A stretch of DNA of 33,332 bases, taken from assembly GCA_945869825.1 (NCBI GenBank), contig CAMBQF010000019.1, positions 1 through 33,332 of the forward strand, in the 5' to 3' direction. The DNA comes from Chitinophaga pinensis (GTDB lineage: Bacteria; Bacteroidota; Bacteroidia; CAMBQF01). The notes under the pieces are model-generated. The model was not told the DNA's origin. It ran no database searches and saw only the letters and a list, made by a program, of their open reading frames with translations. Each line of letters begins with the position of its first letter. Positions within the stretch are counted from its first letter, which is position 1. Positions 1 to 9,313 of this stretch are shown piece by piece. The translations under genes and the position numbers were made by a program.

Positions 1-3000
1 GGCGAGTTTGTTGCTATGTTTATCGGGTTAAACGCTGGTGAACAGGTTGGTAATGGTATAGTTTGTCCCGGATCACCAGTTACAGTAAAGCCTTGCATGG
101 CCGATATTGCCATTACACCTGCGCCTGTATTTACCGGCTGACCTATGTAACGGAAACCGTTAGGGCTTGGTGGTATAAAGCGCTCTACCGATACTAAACC
201 GCTTAAGCTGCCGGTAAATCCGCTGCTAAAGTCGTTGATGTAGGCAGTTGACGAAGCACTTGATATAGTTTGCAGGTTACCATTGGTTGTTAACTGACCT
301 GCTCTTAGCTCTAGTGCAGTTGTTACTCTTACAACGTTACCACCGCTGGCTATAGTCAAGCCGTTGCTGTTGTTTGCCTGCAGGGTGCTGAATGTACCAC
401 CACCAGTTATGGTTTGCGCACCAGAAGTACCAGAGAAGATAGTTTTACCTGCGCCTGATACTATGGTAGAAGTTGTTCCTGTCCAGTTGCCTTTTACATC
501 TAAGGTATATCCTGCTGCTATTGAAATTGGCGCGCCTCCGGTTATTGATACATCTTTACATGCACCCATTGCTCCGCTTGATAGGACTGGATCGTTAGCT
601 AAGTTAGGTATAACAATGTCATCGCCAATTGTTGGCACCTGAGCTGGTGTCCAGTTGTTAGCATCGTTCCAGTCGGTACTTACTGAGCCATCCCATGTTA
701 ATGTACCGCAGTTATTAATTGCAACAGTAACAGCCTCAATATCTGTACAACCACCTACCGAGGTGGTCTTCTTGATATAGTAAGTGCCGCTGGTAGTTAT
801 AGCTGCCGGAGTCGATAATGCATTGGTATTATTTTGTGCATCCAACAGAGTTGGGAAATAATTTACAAAACCTGCTGTCGCGTTAATATCAGAATATACC
901 GATGGGCTAGTAATGTTAACCGTAGCCGGAGAACATACAGGTGCAGGGTTTGTAATTACAAGGTTTGGCACATTGCTTACTGTTACCACTACAGGCTCAA
1001 CATCAGAACATCCACCTGCGTCAGTGGTTTTCTTAATGTAGTAAGTACCGCTGGTGGCAATAGCATCAGGGTTACTCATGGCAATGTTAGCATTAGCATT
1101 AGCCAATGTTGTGTGGTAGCTAAGCGTACCTATTGTACCATTTTGGTCAAACACAACGCTACCAGATGTGATATCTACAGTGCCAGGATTACAAGCAGGT
1201 GCCGGATTTGTTATTACCAGGTTAGGCAATAAGCTTATATCTGCAACTACTAAATCATAATCGTAGCAACCACCAATGTTGGTTGTTTTCCTGATATAGT
1301 AAAAACCACTTACCGAAACAGCTGATGGGTTTAATATAGGGTTAATACCAGCATCAGCATCTGATGCTGAACTGTAATAACTTAATGAGCCTACTGTACC
1401 ATTAGCATCGGTAACTATGCCCGCGGCTGTTAAATCAACAGTAGCTGGTGCACATACCGTAGGTGGGTCTGCAATAACAAGGTCTGGCACAGGGTTAAAG
1501 CTTACAACAACGGCTTCAACATCGCTGCAACCGCCTGACGTGGCAGTTTTCTTAATATAATAAGTACCTGCAGTGGTTATTGCATTAGGGCTGGCCATGG
1601 CAATATTAGCATTTGCATTAGCCAAGGTTGTATGGTAGCTTAAAGTACCGGCCACATTATTAGTATCAACTGCAACACCTGCTACTGTAATATCTACAGT
1701 TCCACCAGAGCATCCTCCAGTAGGGGGTGTAATTACTAAGCTAGGTGCTGGGTTAACTGTCATTGTAATTGGGGTTACCGGCGTTGCGGTATTGTCAGCT
1801 ACTATACAGCCAGCGTTGCTGGTTAACTCTACAGTAACCGTATTGCCTGTAGCAAGGGTTGATGTTGCAAAAGTAGTCGATGCGCTGTTTTGTGCAGATA
1901 CACCGTTTACAAAAAACTCATAACCCGGGGTAGTACCACCATTGGTTGGGGTGGCGGTAAATGTTACGTTAGAACCAGAACAAACTGCACCTACTGGGCT
2001 TTGTACTAATGTTACACTTGGCACAATACCTTGTGCTATTTGGAAATCACCATCAGCAGTAATAGCAGATGCCGTTAAGTCTGTTGATGATGGTGTTGGT
2101 GTAACAGTCGGGTATGTCCAGCCAGAGTTGAACCTGCCCACAACCAAATCAGTAGCTGTAGGCGCGCCTATAAGTTCTGCTGCCGTGTAGTTAAATAATG
2201 CGCTGTAGTTAGTAGCCGTTACACCACCGTTTACAAGTTTCCAGTATTGGTTAACGTATTTAGTTGTGTTTAAACACGATGAACCAATATTGGGGTGTGC
2301 ACCAATAACTGCGCGTGCAGTATAGTTACCCGCACCCGAAACACCTGTAAACGATAACGAAACAGGAGTATAGTTGGTTAGGTTACCAACCTCAAAGTTT
2401 ACAGTTGGGCTACCTGCAATTACAGGTTTGCGTAAGTTGCCATACACCCAGCCGTTAGTTTGCAAAACGCTTCCTGCTGCACCAATTATTACATTGTCTG
2501 TAGCAAGGGTAGTAGTTTTTAAAATACCACTGGTTAAGTTAAGCACACCGTTTACAGTAACACCTGCATTGGTAATAGTAACACCACTGCTGTTGTTAAT
2601 AGTAAGGTTATTTACCGTTAGTGGCATACCGTTACCTGTAACCTGTGCGGCATTGTCTATATAAGTATAGTTAGCCGTTGTGCTATAGGTACGTGTGCCT
2701 GTGCTTCTTACGTTACCAGTATTACCAGTTGTAGTAATACCTGCAGCATCAGTAATACCGATAGTAGCTGTTGGGTCCAGGTTAAAGGCCGATGCTCCGG
2801 TGTTTAAAGAGTAGCGCGGTGTAATGCCGGTACCAAAGTTAAGTGTGGCACCGTTGGTAACATTCAATTGGTTTGATAGTGAAATATCGCTACTTACAAG
2901 GTTTACAGTAGTTCCTGCTCCATTAGCGGTAAACTTATCAAAAGTATACATTGATGTAGAGTTGGTAGACCGTGTACCTGAATAATGCTGGGTAAGGTCT

Positions 3001-6000
3001 ATCAGGTTTTTAACACCTGCACCCGCAGTGGTTGATGCTGCAAACAGGGTAAAGTTATCTACTGCAAAATCAGCAGCGCCTAAAGTATTAAAGCCATAGA
3101 ACCTGATTTTTACGTTAGGGTTATTGTTACACGACACAGGCAGAATTAGCGGGTCGGCAGGGAACTGCCATATACCCCAGTCTGTAGCAAACGATGCCAA
3201 TAAATTCCATGTGCTGCCACCGTCGGTGCTATAGTTTACACCAACATCTGGCCATAGCTGGAATAACAGGTAATCTTCGTAGTTACAATAAATATCAAAG
3301 TCGATAGAAAGGGTTTGCAAGCCCGAAGTATTCAGCGATACCTCAATATATTCGCTTGGGTTGGTAGTTGGTGTTGCAGAAGCATCAGGCAGGGTACCTG
3401 TTATAGCAGTACCTGCGGCACCGCCGTATACTGCTGCACCTGCGCCACCTTGCGATGTAAAGGCGCCGCCTGTTTTGGTAAATGCGTTGGCAGAGTTTAC
3501 TGATTGCTCTACTACGTTTTGGAATTGTGTGCGGTTAGCATTGTTTTCAAAATCATAATAAGCAACCGGTATACCTAATGGGTTTTCTACTACGCAAATA
3601 GTAAATGTTGGCGATGTTGACGCGCCTGCTGCGCTATCGTGCACACGCACATAGTATGTAACACCTATAGTAAGGCCACGGATAATTAACGATTCGGTAC
3701 CACCTGCACCAGTAGCGTTAGAACATGAATTGGCAACCGCTGTGTAGGTAGCGCTGCCCGGGCATGTACCACTTAGTGTATATACCTGCACAACAGCATT
3801 AAAGCCTGTTGAACCTACAACAGTTACTGTGTGGGCTGTGCTGGTTGCAACAAATGAATACCAAACATCATCATCGGCAGTGCCGGCACAACCTGCAGGC
3901 ACACCGTTTGTGCCTTGCGATGCTGTAGCCATTTGGGTTGTACCCACAACAGGGTTACACAAATCTGGCGATGCTAAAACAGTTGCATTACATGGGGCAT
4001 CGTTTGCCGGTGGCAATGCTATACATAAATCAAATTCAGAGTTTACTGCGCTACCTGCTGTAAATACACGCACCCAGTAAGTGCCTGCGGCCAAAGTGCC
4101 CAACAGGCCAGACTCGGCCGTATTACAGTAAATAGAGGTACCTCCGCACGATGTGCTGTAGAATTGTATCACCCTATCGGTATTGCCCGATACGTTGGTC
4201 ATACTATAACCTACACTGGTTGATGATGCTATTACAAATGAATACCAAACATCATCATCGGCAGTACCTGTACAAGGTGCCGCTACGCCAGATGCTGTAG
4301 CTGCGCCCGTGTTGGCGGTAACTGTGTTACAACCCGGTTGTAAAGTTGGGAAAGCAATAGCGCCCGCACAATCATCATTTGCCGGTGGCAACGCTAAACA
4401 CAACGTAAAGTTTGATGTTACTGCGGCACCTGCCGTGTAAACCCTAACCCAATAGGTATTTCCACCTACAAGGCCAGTTAAATTTCCTGTTTCGTTAGTG
4501 CTGCAATAAATGCTGCCTACACCACAAGAGCTGTTGTAAAACTCAATAACCCTATCGCTGTTGCCCGATATATCAGTCATAGAATAGGTAAGTGTGGTGT
4601 AGCCCACAGGCTCAACAAAAGAGTACCAAACGTCATCGTCGGCAGTGCCTGTACAGTTAGCTACTAAGCTTTGGGTAGCACCAATAGTATTAACATCTAC
4701 GTTAGTACAGCCCGGTGCCAGTGTTGGGAAATCTATTGCTCCGGCACAATCGTTATTAGCCGGTGGCAATGCTATACATAATGAGAATTGAGAACTAACG
4801 CCCGATGCAAAGGTATAAGCCCTTACATAATATGTAGCGCCTGGTGTTAAACCAGAAAGTACTCCTGTTTCAGGGTTGCTGCACAACAGGCTGGTTAAGC
4901 TGCCGCAGGTGCCACTGTAGAACTGAAGCACACGGTTAGTGTTTCCAGATATGTCTGTATTGGTAAATGATATAGAGGTAGAACCCGCAGGCATGGTAAA
5001 TGTAAACCACACATCATCGTCGGCAGTGCCAGCACAGCCTGCAACAGATTGTGTAGCCCCCCCGGTGTTAACGTTTACACTGGTACAGCCTGCACCAAGT
5101 GTACCAAAGGCAATTGCACCCGTACACTCATTGTTTATTGGCGATATTGTTAAGGTATTGCCGGTAGCTGTGCCGTTAACTGTAACGCTTGCTCCTACTG
5201 TTGTAGCACCTGCAATAAATGTATTGCCGCCCACCGCGTTGGTGGCCACGTTGCCAACAACTAAATAACGGCGTATGCCACTTACTCCGGTTTGTCCGGT
5301 TATGGTAAAGCTCATCAAAGCGCTTAAGCTTTGGGGCGTAGATACTTGTACATCGCCACCATCCCAGGTGCCGCTGTTGTTAGCATCATAAAAAACCCTA
5401 ATGCTGGTTATGTCTGATGATAATGCGCTTCCGCTGTTGTTAACGGTTAACGATGTAAAATCGTATGATGTTAACGAGCAAACAGGGGTAAGTGCAAAGC
5501 CATGCAACACTGTATTGGTAGTACCTGCCGCTATAAAACCTGTAGCCGGCGTGCCGGTGTTGGTTAGGTCTAAGCTTGCCACAGGCCCTGTTACAGCTAT
5601 ATTAAATGTTCCTCCTATATAATCATAGTCTTGCACTAATATATAATAAGTAACACCTGCTGTAAATGTTGCCGTTACGGTTTCTGTAGAGGTAGATGTT
5701 GTTGTAGCCTGTGCAAAAATAGTACCCGGGTAAGAGCCTGGGCACGATGGGCCTGCATACACACGTATGTCAAGGTCTTTTACCGGGCTTGGGCCGCTGG
5801 TAGTTATGGTATGGCTGCCAGTAGCACAAGGGGTAAACTTATACCAAACATCATTACCACCAGTAGAACCAAATGTTTCTGTAGCGTTGGTGGTAGTGCC
5901 TGAAATAGCAGGCGCGCCAACGGTTAAGTTAATTGCGTCTGCACAATCATCGTTAACTGGCGGATTTACTAAACAAATAGTAAAACCATCATTATCAGAG

Positions 6001-8699
6001 CCTCCATTGTATTCAAAAACCCTTACATAATAAACCCCGCCTACAATTAAACCCGTTAAGGCTACAGATTCTGTTCCGCCACATGCTGTAGCGTCAATAC
6101 AACCCAGGCTGGTTAGCGTAGGCGATGGGCAAGAGCCTGTTGATGAGAAAAATTGCACTTCAGGATCGTACCCTACACTACCAAATAATGCATCGCAAAA
6201 CAATGGAGAGCCTCCCAAACCGTCAACAATAACTATAGCCGACGATTGTGTAGCGGTAAATTTATACCAGACATCATCATCGGGGTTGCCGGTACAACTG
6301 TTGGGCACTGCCGATGCAGTTGCTGATGTTGTCCAGGTATTAGTAATTGGAGAACAACTTGCTCCGCCTGTTAATGTTACAGCACTACAAGGGTTATCAT
6401 TAAGTACAACCCTTGTGCCGGCAGGGTTGGTAGCCGTTGGGGTGCGTGGTGTACCGCCTACGGTGCACGATGTTATTTGTGCATCAACAACGTTGCCAAT
6501 GGTTGCCCCTGCGGCTATATCATACGCCAGCCAAAAATGGTTGGTTCCGTTAGCCAGTGCCTGTGTACCGGTTATGCTGTAGGTACCGTTAGGGTTAGCC
6601 TGTGCAGCACCAAATGGCGTTGCGGTAGAAAATGTTCCGGTATTACCGGTGTAGTACAACCTGGCGTTGGTTAAGTTTGCCGCATTGGTTGTGCCTGTTG
6701 TATTAAAGGTAATTGAGGTACAGTTTAATGGTGATATTGCGCCCGACATTACCACCTGTAAATTCACAATTGCGTAGTTGGTGCCGCTTGGCTCTACAGC
6801 TGCTGTAGATGCCTGCGCAACCGTGCACGAAGTAAACGATTGGTTTACCGCCGTTATATTTTGCAAAGTTGTAGTACGGTTTGTATTGGCAGTGCCACAG
6901 GCGGCATTAGTATTATAATGTATAAAATAAGTGCCTCCGGCAGTACCTGTCCATGTTAAAGGTGTTTGCCCAAAGGCCACCTGTGGGCCATTAAAGGTGC
7001 CAGACCTAACGGTAATATAAGCGCTGGCCAAATTCATTGTAGAAACAAAAGTATGGCCCGCCGTAACACCTGTTATCTGGTTATACTCTCCTTCATATTG
7101 ATCTGTAGCTATTTGTGTTGTATTGCCCGGTGCAGGTGCTGCTACTGCTGCGGTGGGATATAGGCCACCCACCGGATTTGTACAACCACAAGGCGCATTT
7201 AGTGTTGTAAAAGTATATGCCGTGGGGCAAGTAGCTGTAGCGCAGTTGTTTTTAGGCACTACCCTCCAATAATATTGTGTGTTGGCTGCTAAAGCACCTG
7301 TAATGTACGAAGTACCTGCCTGGTTACTGCTAACCAATGGTGGGTTTGCTGCTGTTCCAAAATAAACATCGTATAATGTGGCGCCTGCAACAGCCGTCCA
7401 AGCTACAGAGCTTACTGCACCATTGCCTGCGTAGCAAACCCCGGTGGCATTGTTTGCAGGTGTTATACCTGCCGATGTACAAGGAAGTGTAGCGCTATTT
7501 ATAGTTACCGACGGAGAAGTATAAACAACATTACCCGGGCCGCCGCCGTTAGTATTATTCGCAAACCAGAAGTTACCTTCATTTACAACGTCAAATGTAA
7601 TGTTATTAGAACCCGCTGCAGGGGCAGTCATAGCAAACGTGTAGGTTTGTTGTGCCCCCGGGGCTAAACCACCAGCATCTACCCTAACAAGGTAATCAGG
7701 GTCTCCGTTCCATTTACAACCTATATTAATGTCGGGAGATGCATTAGTCCAGGTACTAGTGCCTGAATTTCTAACCGTAACAGTAACGTTTTGTGTTTGG
7801 CCTGCACACCACGATGATGGCACACTCGCAGATACCCATTGCGACTGCCAGGCAGGGGGAGCTGGCGGGCAGGTTAATCGAAAGTTTATATTTCCCGCAA
7901 TATTAGTTTCGGGATCTAAAAGAAAGTAATATTGAACACCTGCGGTAAGCGGTATGTTAACGTTACCGTTAGAGCCATTATTTTGCTGGATATCGTCTAT
8001 ATATGTCCAACCTGTTATGCCGCATCCACCAGAAGCCGCTTTGTAATAATAATCAATATAAGTAGTAGTAGTACCTGATACATGGGTTGATACTATATTA
8101 TAGTTACCCGTTTGCGTAGGGGTAAATGAATATATTTTTTCCTGTCCGGGTGTTGCATACGCAAAACCCTGCGTTTGCATATTCCAAGCACTTCTATCGG
8201 CAGCAAATACAGCTGAAGTATTAGTATTACAGGCTGAGATATTGGTTATAGTTTCACAAGGATTAATATAAAAATACCTAACCCGCGCTGCTGCACTTAG
8301 AGTATTACAAGAAAACCTTGTTAATAAAATAGAGTAATTGCCTGAAGTTGGACATAACCATGAAATTTTAGACTGCGAACCGCAAAAATCATCATCTTGA
8401 ACTAATAGAGTTCCGCCAGTAGTTGCACTATAAAGCCTTAGGTATGTATCGTTCGACGATAACCCACAAGTTTCAAAAACATACGTGCGCCCTGCAGTAG
8501 CGGCAAAATTAAACGCCCTTCTTCCTGAATTGTAAGAGGTTGTTAATTGTGGGGTTGTAGTAACTGTAATTGCAGTGTTATTTGCAGCCGCACCACAATA
8601 CTGTGCGCTTGCATTTTGTACAAATGCAAAAAGCACAAACAATAGCATAATACTTCTGTATGCTTTTGCTGTTTTTAATAAATTGTAAAAATTACTCAT
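1..8699 (-). CDS. Giant secreted multidomain adhesin-like protein (3' end outside window)
   Basis: Reading the minus strand from the ATG at 8699 gives about 2,899 codons without a stop to the left edge, so the C-terminus is missing. Residues 1-32 look like a signal peptide (hydrophobic MLLFVLFAFVQNASA, cut before QYC). In order I see N-terminal beta domains with a DDDFCGSQ stretch, an NBR1/Ig-like segment (about 280-395), an FnIII-like segment (about 407-498), two BNR-associated-like segments (about 652-765 and 1037-1183), six modules with a DVWYxF core (about 810, 950, 1227, 1355, 1482, 1610), a jelly-roll-like region (about 1707-1893), and four Ig-like GxYYIxKT modules (about 2310-2660). 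Last comes a WDGSVSTDWNDANNWTP segment and a GFRYIGQPV motif, both common shortly before T9SS sorting domains. Inference: a cell-surface or secreted adhesin exported by Sec and probably T9SS. No enzyme motif is seen. The start could instead be the internal Met18. Confidence 0.9.
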   Translation of the reverse strand, partial: MSNFYNLLKTAKAYRSIMLLFVLFAFVQNASAQYCGAAANNTAITVTTTPQLTTSYNSGRRAFNFAATAGRTYVFETCGLSSNDTYLRLYSATTGGTLLVQDDDFCGSQSKISWLCPTSGNYSILLTRFSCNTLSAAARVRYFYINPCETITNISACNTNTSAVFAADRSAWNMQTQGFAYATPGQEKIYSFTPTQTGNYNIVSTHVSGTTTTYIDYYYKAASGGCGITGWTYIDDIQQNNGSNGNVNIPLTAGVQYYFLLDPETNIAGNINFRLTCPPAPPAWQSQWVSASVPSSWCAGQTQNVTVTVRNSGTSTWTNASPDINIGCKWNGDPDYLVRVDAGGLAPGAQQTYTFAMTAPAAGSNNITFDVVNEGNFWFANNTNGGGPGNVVYTSPSVTINSATLPCTSAGITPANNATGVCYAGNGAVSSVAWTAVAGATLYDVYFGTAANPPLVSSNQAGTSYITGALAANTQYYWRVVPKNNCATATCPTAYTFTTLNAPCGCTNPVGGLYPTAAVAAPAPGNTTQIATDQYEGEYNQITGVTAGHTFVSTMNLASAYITVRSGTFNGPQVAFGQTPLTWTGTAGGTYFIHYNTNAACGTANTNRTTTLQNITAVNQSFTSCTVAQASTAAVEPSGTNYAIVNLQVVMSGAISPLNCTSITFNTTGTTNAANLTNARLYYTGNTGTFSTATPFGAAQANPNGTYSITGTQALANGTNHFWLAYDIAAGATIGNVVDAQITSCTVGGTPRTPTATNPAGTRVVLNDNPCSAVTLTGGASCSPITNTWTTSATASAVPNSCTGNPDDDVWYKFTATQSSAIVIVDGLGGSPLFCDALFGSVGYDPEVQFFSSTGSCPSPTLTSLGCIDATACGGTESVALTGLIVGGVYYVRVFEYNGGSDNDGFTICLVNPPVNDDCADAINLTVGAPAISGTTTNATETFGSTGGNDVWYKFTPCATGSHTITTSGPSPVKDLDIRVYAGPSCPGSYPGTIFAQATTTSTSTETVTATFTAGVTYYILVQDYDYIGGTFNIAVTGPVASLDLTNTGTPATGFIAAGTTNTVLHGFALTPVCSLTSYDFTSLTVNNSGSALSSDITSIRVFYDANNSGTWDGGDVQVSTPQSLSALMSFTITGQTGVSGIRRYLVVGNVATNAVGGNTFIAGATTVGASVTVNGTATGNTLTISPINNECTGAIAFGTLGAGCTSVNVNTGGATQSVAGCAGTADDDVWFTFTMPAGSTSISFTNTDISGNTNRVLQFYSGTCGSLTSLLCSNPETGVLSGLTPGATYYVRAYTFASGVSSQFSLCIALPPANNDCAGAIDFPTLAPGCTNVDVNTIGATQSLVANCTGTADDDVWYSFVEPVGYTTLTYSMTDISGNSDRVIEFYNSSCGVGSIYCSTNETGNLTGLVGGNTYWVRVYTAGAAVTSNFTLCLALPPANDDCAGAIAFPTLQPGCNTVTANTGAATASGVAAPCTGTADDDVWYSFVIASSTSVGYSMTNVSGNTDRVIQFYSTSCGGTSIYCNTAESGLLGTLAAGTYWVRVFTAGSAVNSEFDLCIALPPANDAPCNATVLASPDLCNPVVGTTQMATASQGTNGVPAGCAGTADDDVWYSFVATSTAHTVTVVGSTGFNAVVQVYTLSGTCPGSATYTAVANSCSNATGAGGTESLIIRGLTIGVTYYVRVHDSAAGASTSPTFTICVVENPLGIPVAYYDFENNANRTQFQNVVEQSVNSANAFTKTGGAFTSQGGAGAAVYGGAAGTAITGTLPDASATPTTNPSEYIEVSLNTSGLQTLSIDFDIYCNYEDYLLFQLWPDVGVNYSTDGGSTWNLLASFATDWGIWQFPADPLILPVSCNNNPNVKIRFYGFNTLGAADFAVDNFTLFAASTTAGAGVKNLIDLTQHYSGTRSTNSTSMYTFDKFTANGAGTTVNLVSSDISLSNQLNVTNGATLNFGTGITPRYSLNTGASAFNLDPTATIGITDAAGITTTGNTGNVRSTGTRTYSTTANYTYIDNAAQVTGNGMPLTVNNLTINNSSGVTITNAGVTVNGVLNLTSGILKTTTLATDNVIIGAAGSVLQTNGWVYGNLRKPVIAGSPTVNFEVGNLTNYTPVSLSFTGVSGAGNYTARAVIGAHPNIGSSCLNTTKYVNQYWKLVNGGVTATNYSALFNYTAAELIGAPTATDLVVGRFNSGWTYPTVTPTPSSTDLTASAITADGDFQIAQGIVPSVTLVQSPVGAVCSGSNVTFTATPTNGGTTPGYEFFVNGVSAQNSASTTFATSTLATGNTVTVELTSNAGCIVADNTATPVTPITMTVNPAPSLVITPPTGGCSGGTVDITVAGVAVDTNNVAGTLSYHTTLANANANIAMASPNAITTAGTYYIKKTATSGGCSDVEAVVVSFNPVPDLVIADPPTVCAPATVDLTAAGIVTDANGTVGSLSYYSSASDADAGINPILNPSAVSVSGFYYIRKTTNIGGCYDYDLVVADISLLPNLVITNPAPACNPGTVDITSGSVVFDQNGTIGTLSYHTTLANANANIAMSNPDAIATSGTYYIKKTTDAGGCSDVEPVVVTVSNVPNLVITNPAPVCSPATVNITSPSVYSDINATAGFVNYFPTLLDAQNNTNALSTPAAITTSGTYYIKKTTSVGGCTDIEAVTVAINNCGTLTWDGSVSTDWNDANNWTPAQVPTIGDDIVIPNLANDPVLSSGAMGACKDVSITGGAPISIAAGYTLDVKGNWTGTTSTIVSGAGKTIFSGTSGAQTITGGGTFSTLQANNSNGLTIASGGNVVRVTTALELRAGQLTTNGNLQTISSASSTAYINDFSSGFTGSLSGLVSVERFIPPSPNGFRYIGQPVNTGAGVMAISAMQGFTVTGDPGQTIPLPTCSPAFNPINIATNS
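715..1770 (-). repeat. Four tandem Ig-like GTYYIKKT modules within the adhesin
   Basis: The unit is about 260 bases (86-87 residues). The repeated core GTYYIKKT, followed by GGCxD, lies on the plus strand near 1551, 1290, 1032 and 772. Units one and three share the block LSYHTTLANANANIAM almost base for base, whereas units two and four are divergent. Confidence 0.8.
3590..5143 (-). repeat. Four tandem DVWYxF modules within the adhesin
   Basis: The coding repeat has a period of about 380-384 bases (127-128 residues). Each unit starts with a CAGAI-like motif, has a core TADDDVWxxF (plus-strand positions near 3872, 4256, 4636 and 5020) and ends with TYYVRVxT followed by a LPPAN linker. The fourth unit (3590-3970) has a longer second half. 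Two more divergent copies lie upstream near 5850 and 6268. The fold resembles PPC-type beta-sandwich modules; this is inferred from the pattern only. Confidence 0.8.
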
Positions 8700-9313
8700 A
8701 AGCTAAAAATTATGAATTGATGAATTGGTTGGATATTATAGGTTGGTGTAATACTATGCAACTGGCTTTATGTCCAATTTCTTCTTGACACGGAAGCCTT
8801 AATAAGTTTGCAAACAACAGCCTTTGAGCATAAAGATGCCCAAATACAGCCAAAGCCTTACAAACTGCAGCAATCAATAAAACAGAAATTAATATAAAAA
8901 AACTTACCATAACTAAGGTTCCTATTTAGTTATGAAATACAATTTACCACTCTAAACTATTAGTAATAAGATAGTTACGAAGCTAGCTGAGTTTAAACCG
9001 AAAAATAGTATGTGTGTAATTAGATAGGTAAATGTTATTTCATAAGCATTATTAAAAAATTCCTTACATTGTATATGTTAGAACAATGTTAAAATATTAA
9101 TCTTAAAAAAACAAGCACTTATTAAAAAAAATAAGACAGTTATTTGTAAAAATCCGCCGAATGCTTGATTATGTAAGAGAATTAGCAGTTAAAAAAAAAG
9201 GCTCAGTATTAAAAATATACTTTTTAGCTTAAATTTTCGTTAATTTGAAAACCAAAACGGTACAAAACAGATAAAAAATCTAACATACCACTGCACCTAT
9301 TATATATACAACG
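8700..9313. other. AT-rich intergenic region upstream of the adhesin
   Basis: About 610 bases lie between the divergently transcribed adhesin and the gene at 9314. The region is strongly AT-rich. No clear TAnnTTTG -7 box is seen for either gene. TAATTTG near 9241-9247 is one base short of the consensus. One inverted repeat at 8908-8934 is listed separately. I see no convincing gene or RNA. Confidence 0.6.
8908..8934. repeat. 9-9-9 inverted repeat upstream of the adhesin
   Basis: CATAACTAA at 8908-8916 is perfectly complementary to TTAGTTATG at 8926-8934, with a 9-base spacer. There is no following T-run, so it is not a typical terminator. It sits about 210 bases upstream of the adhesin start and could be an operator or a leader structure. 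Confidence 0.5.

Noticed and set aside
364-7929. Many plus-strand frames of 60-130 codons across the adhesin region
   Set aside because: They are antisense shadows of one continuous minus-strand frame rich in Thr, Ala and Gly codons, and have valine/proline-rich nonsense composition.
8710-8910. 66-residue minus-strand frame with hydrophobic start, just upstream of the adhesin
   Set aside because: It lies in AT-rich intergenic DNA, lacks a promoter box, and its start falls inside an inverted repeat. There is no recognisable family, so it is probably chance.
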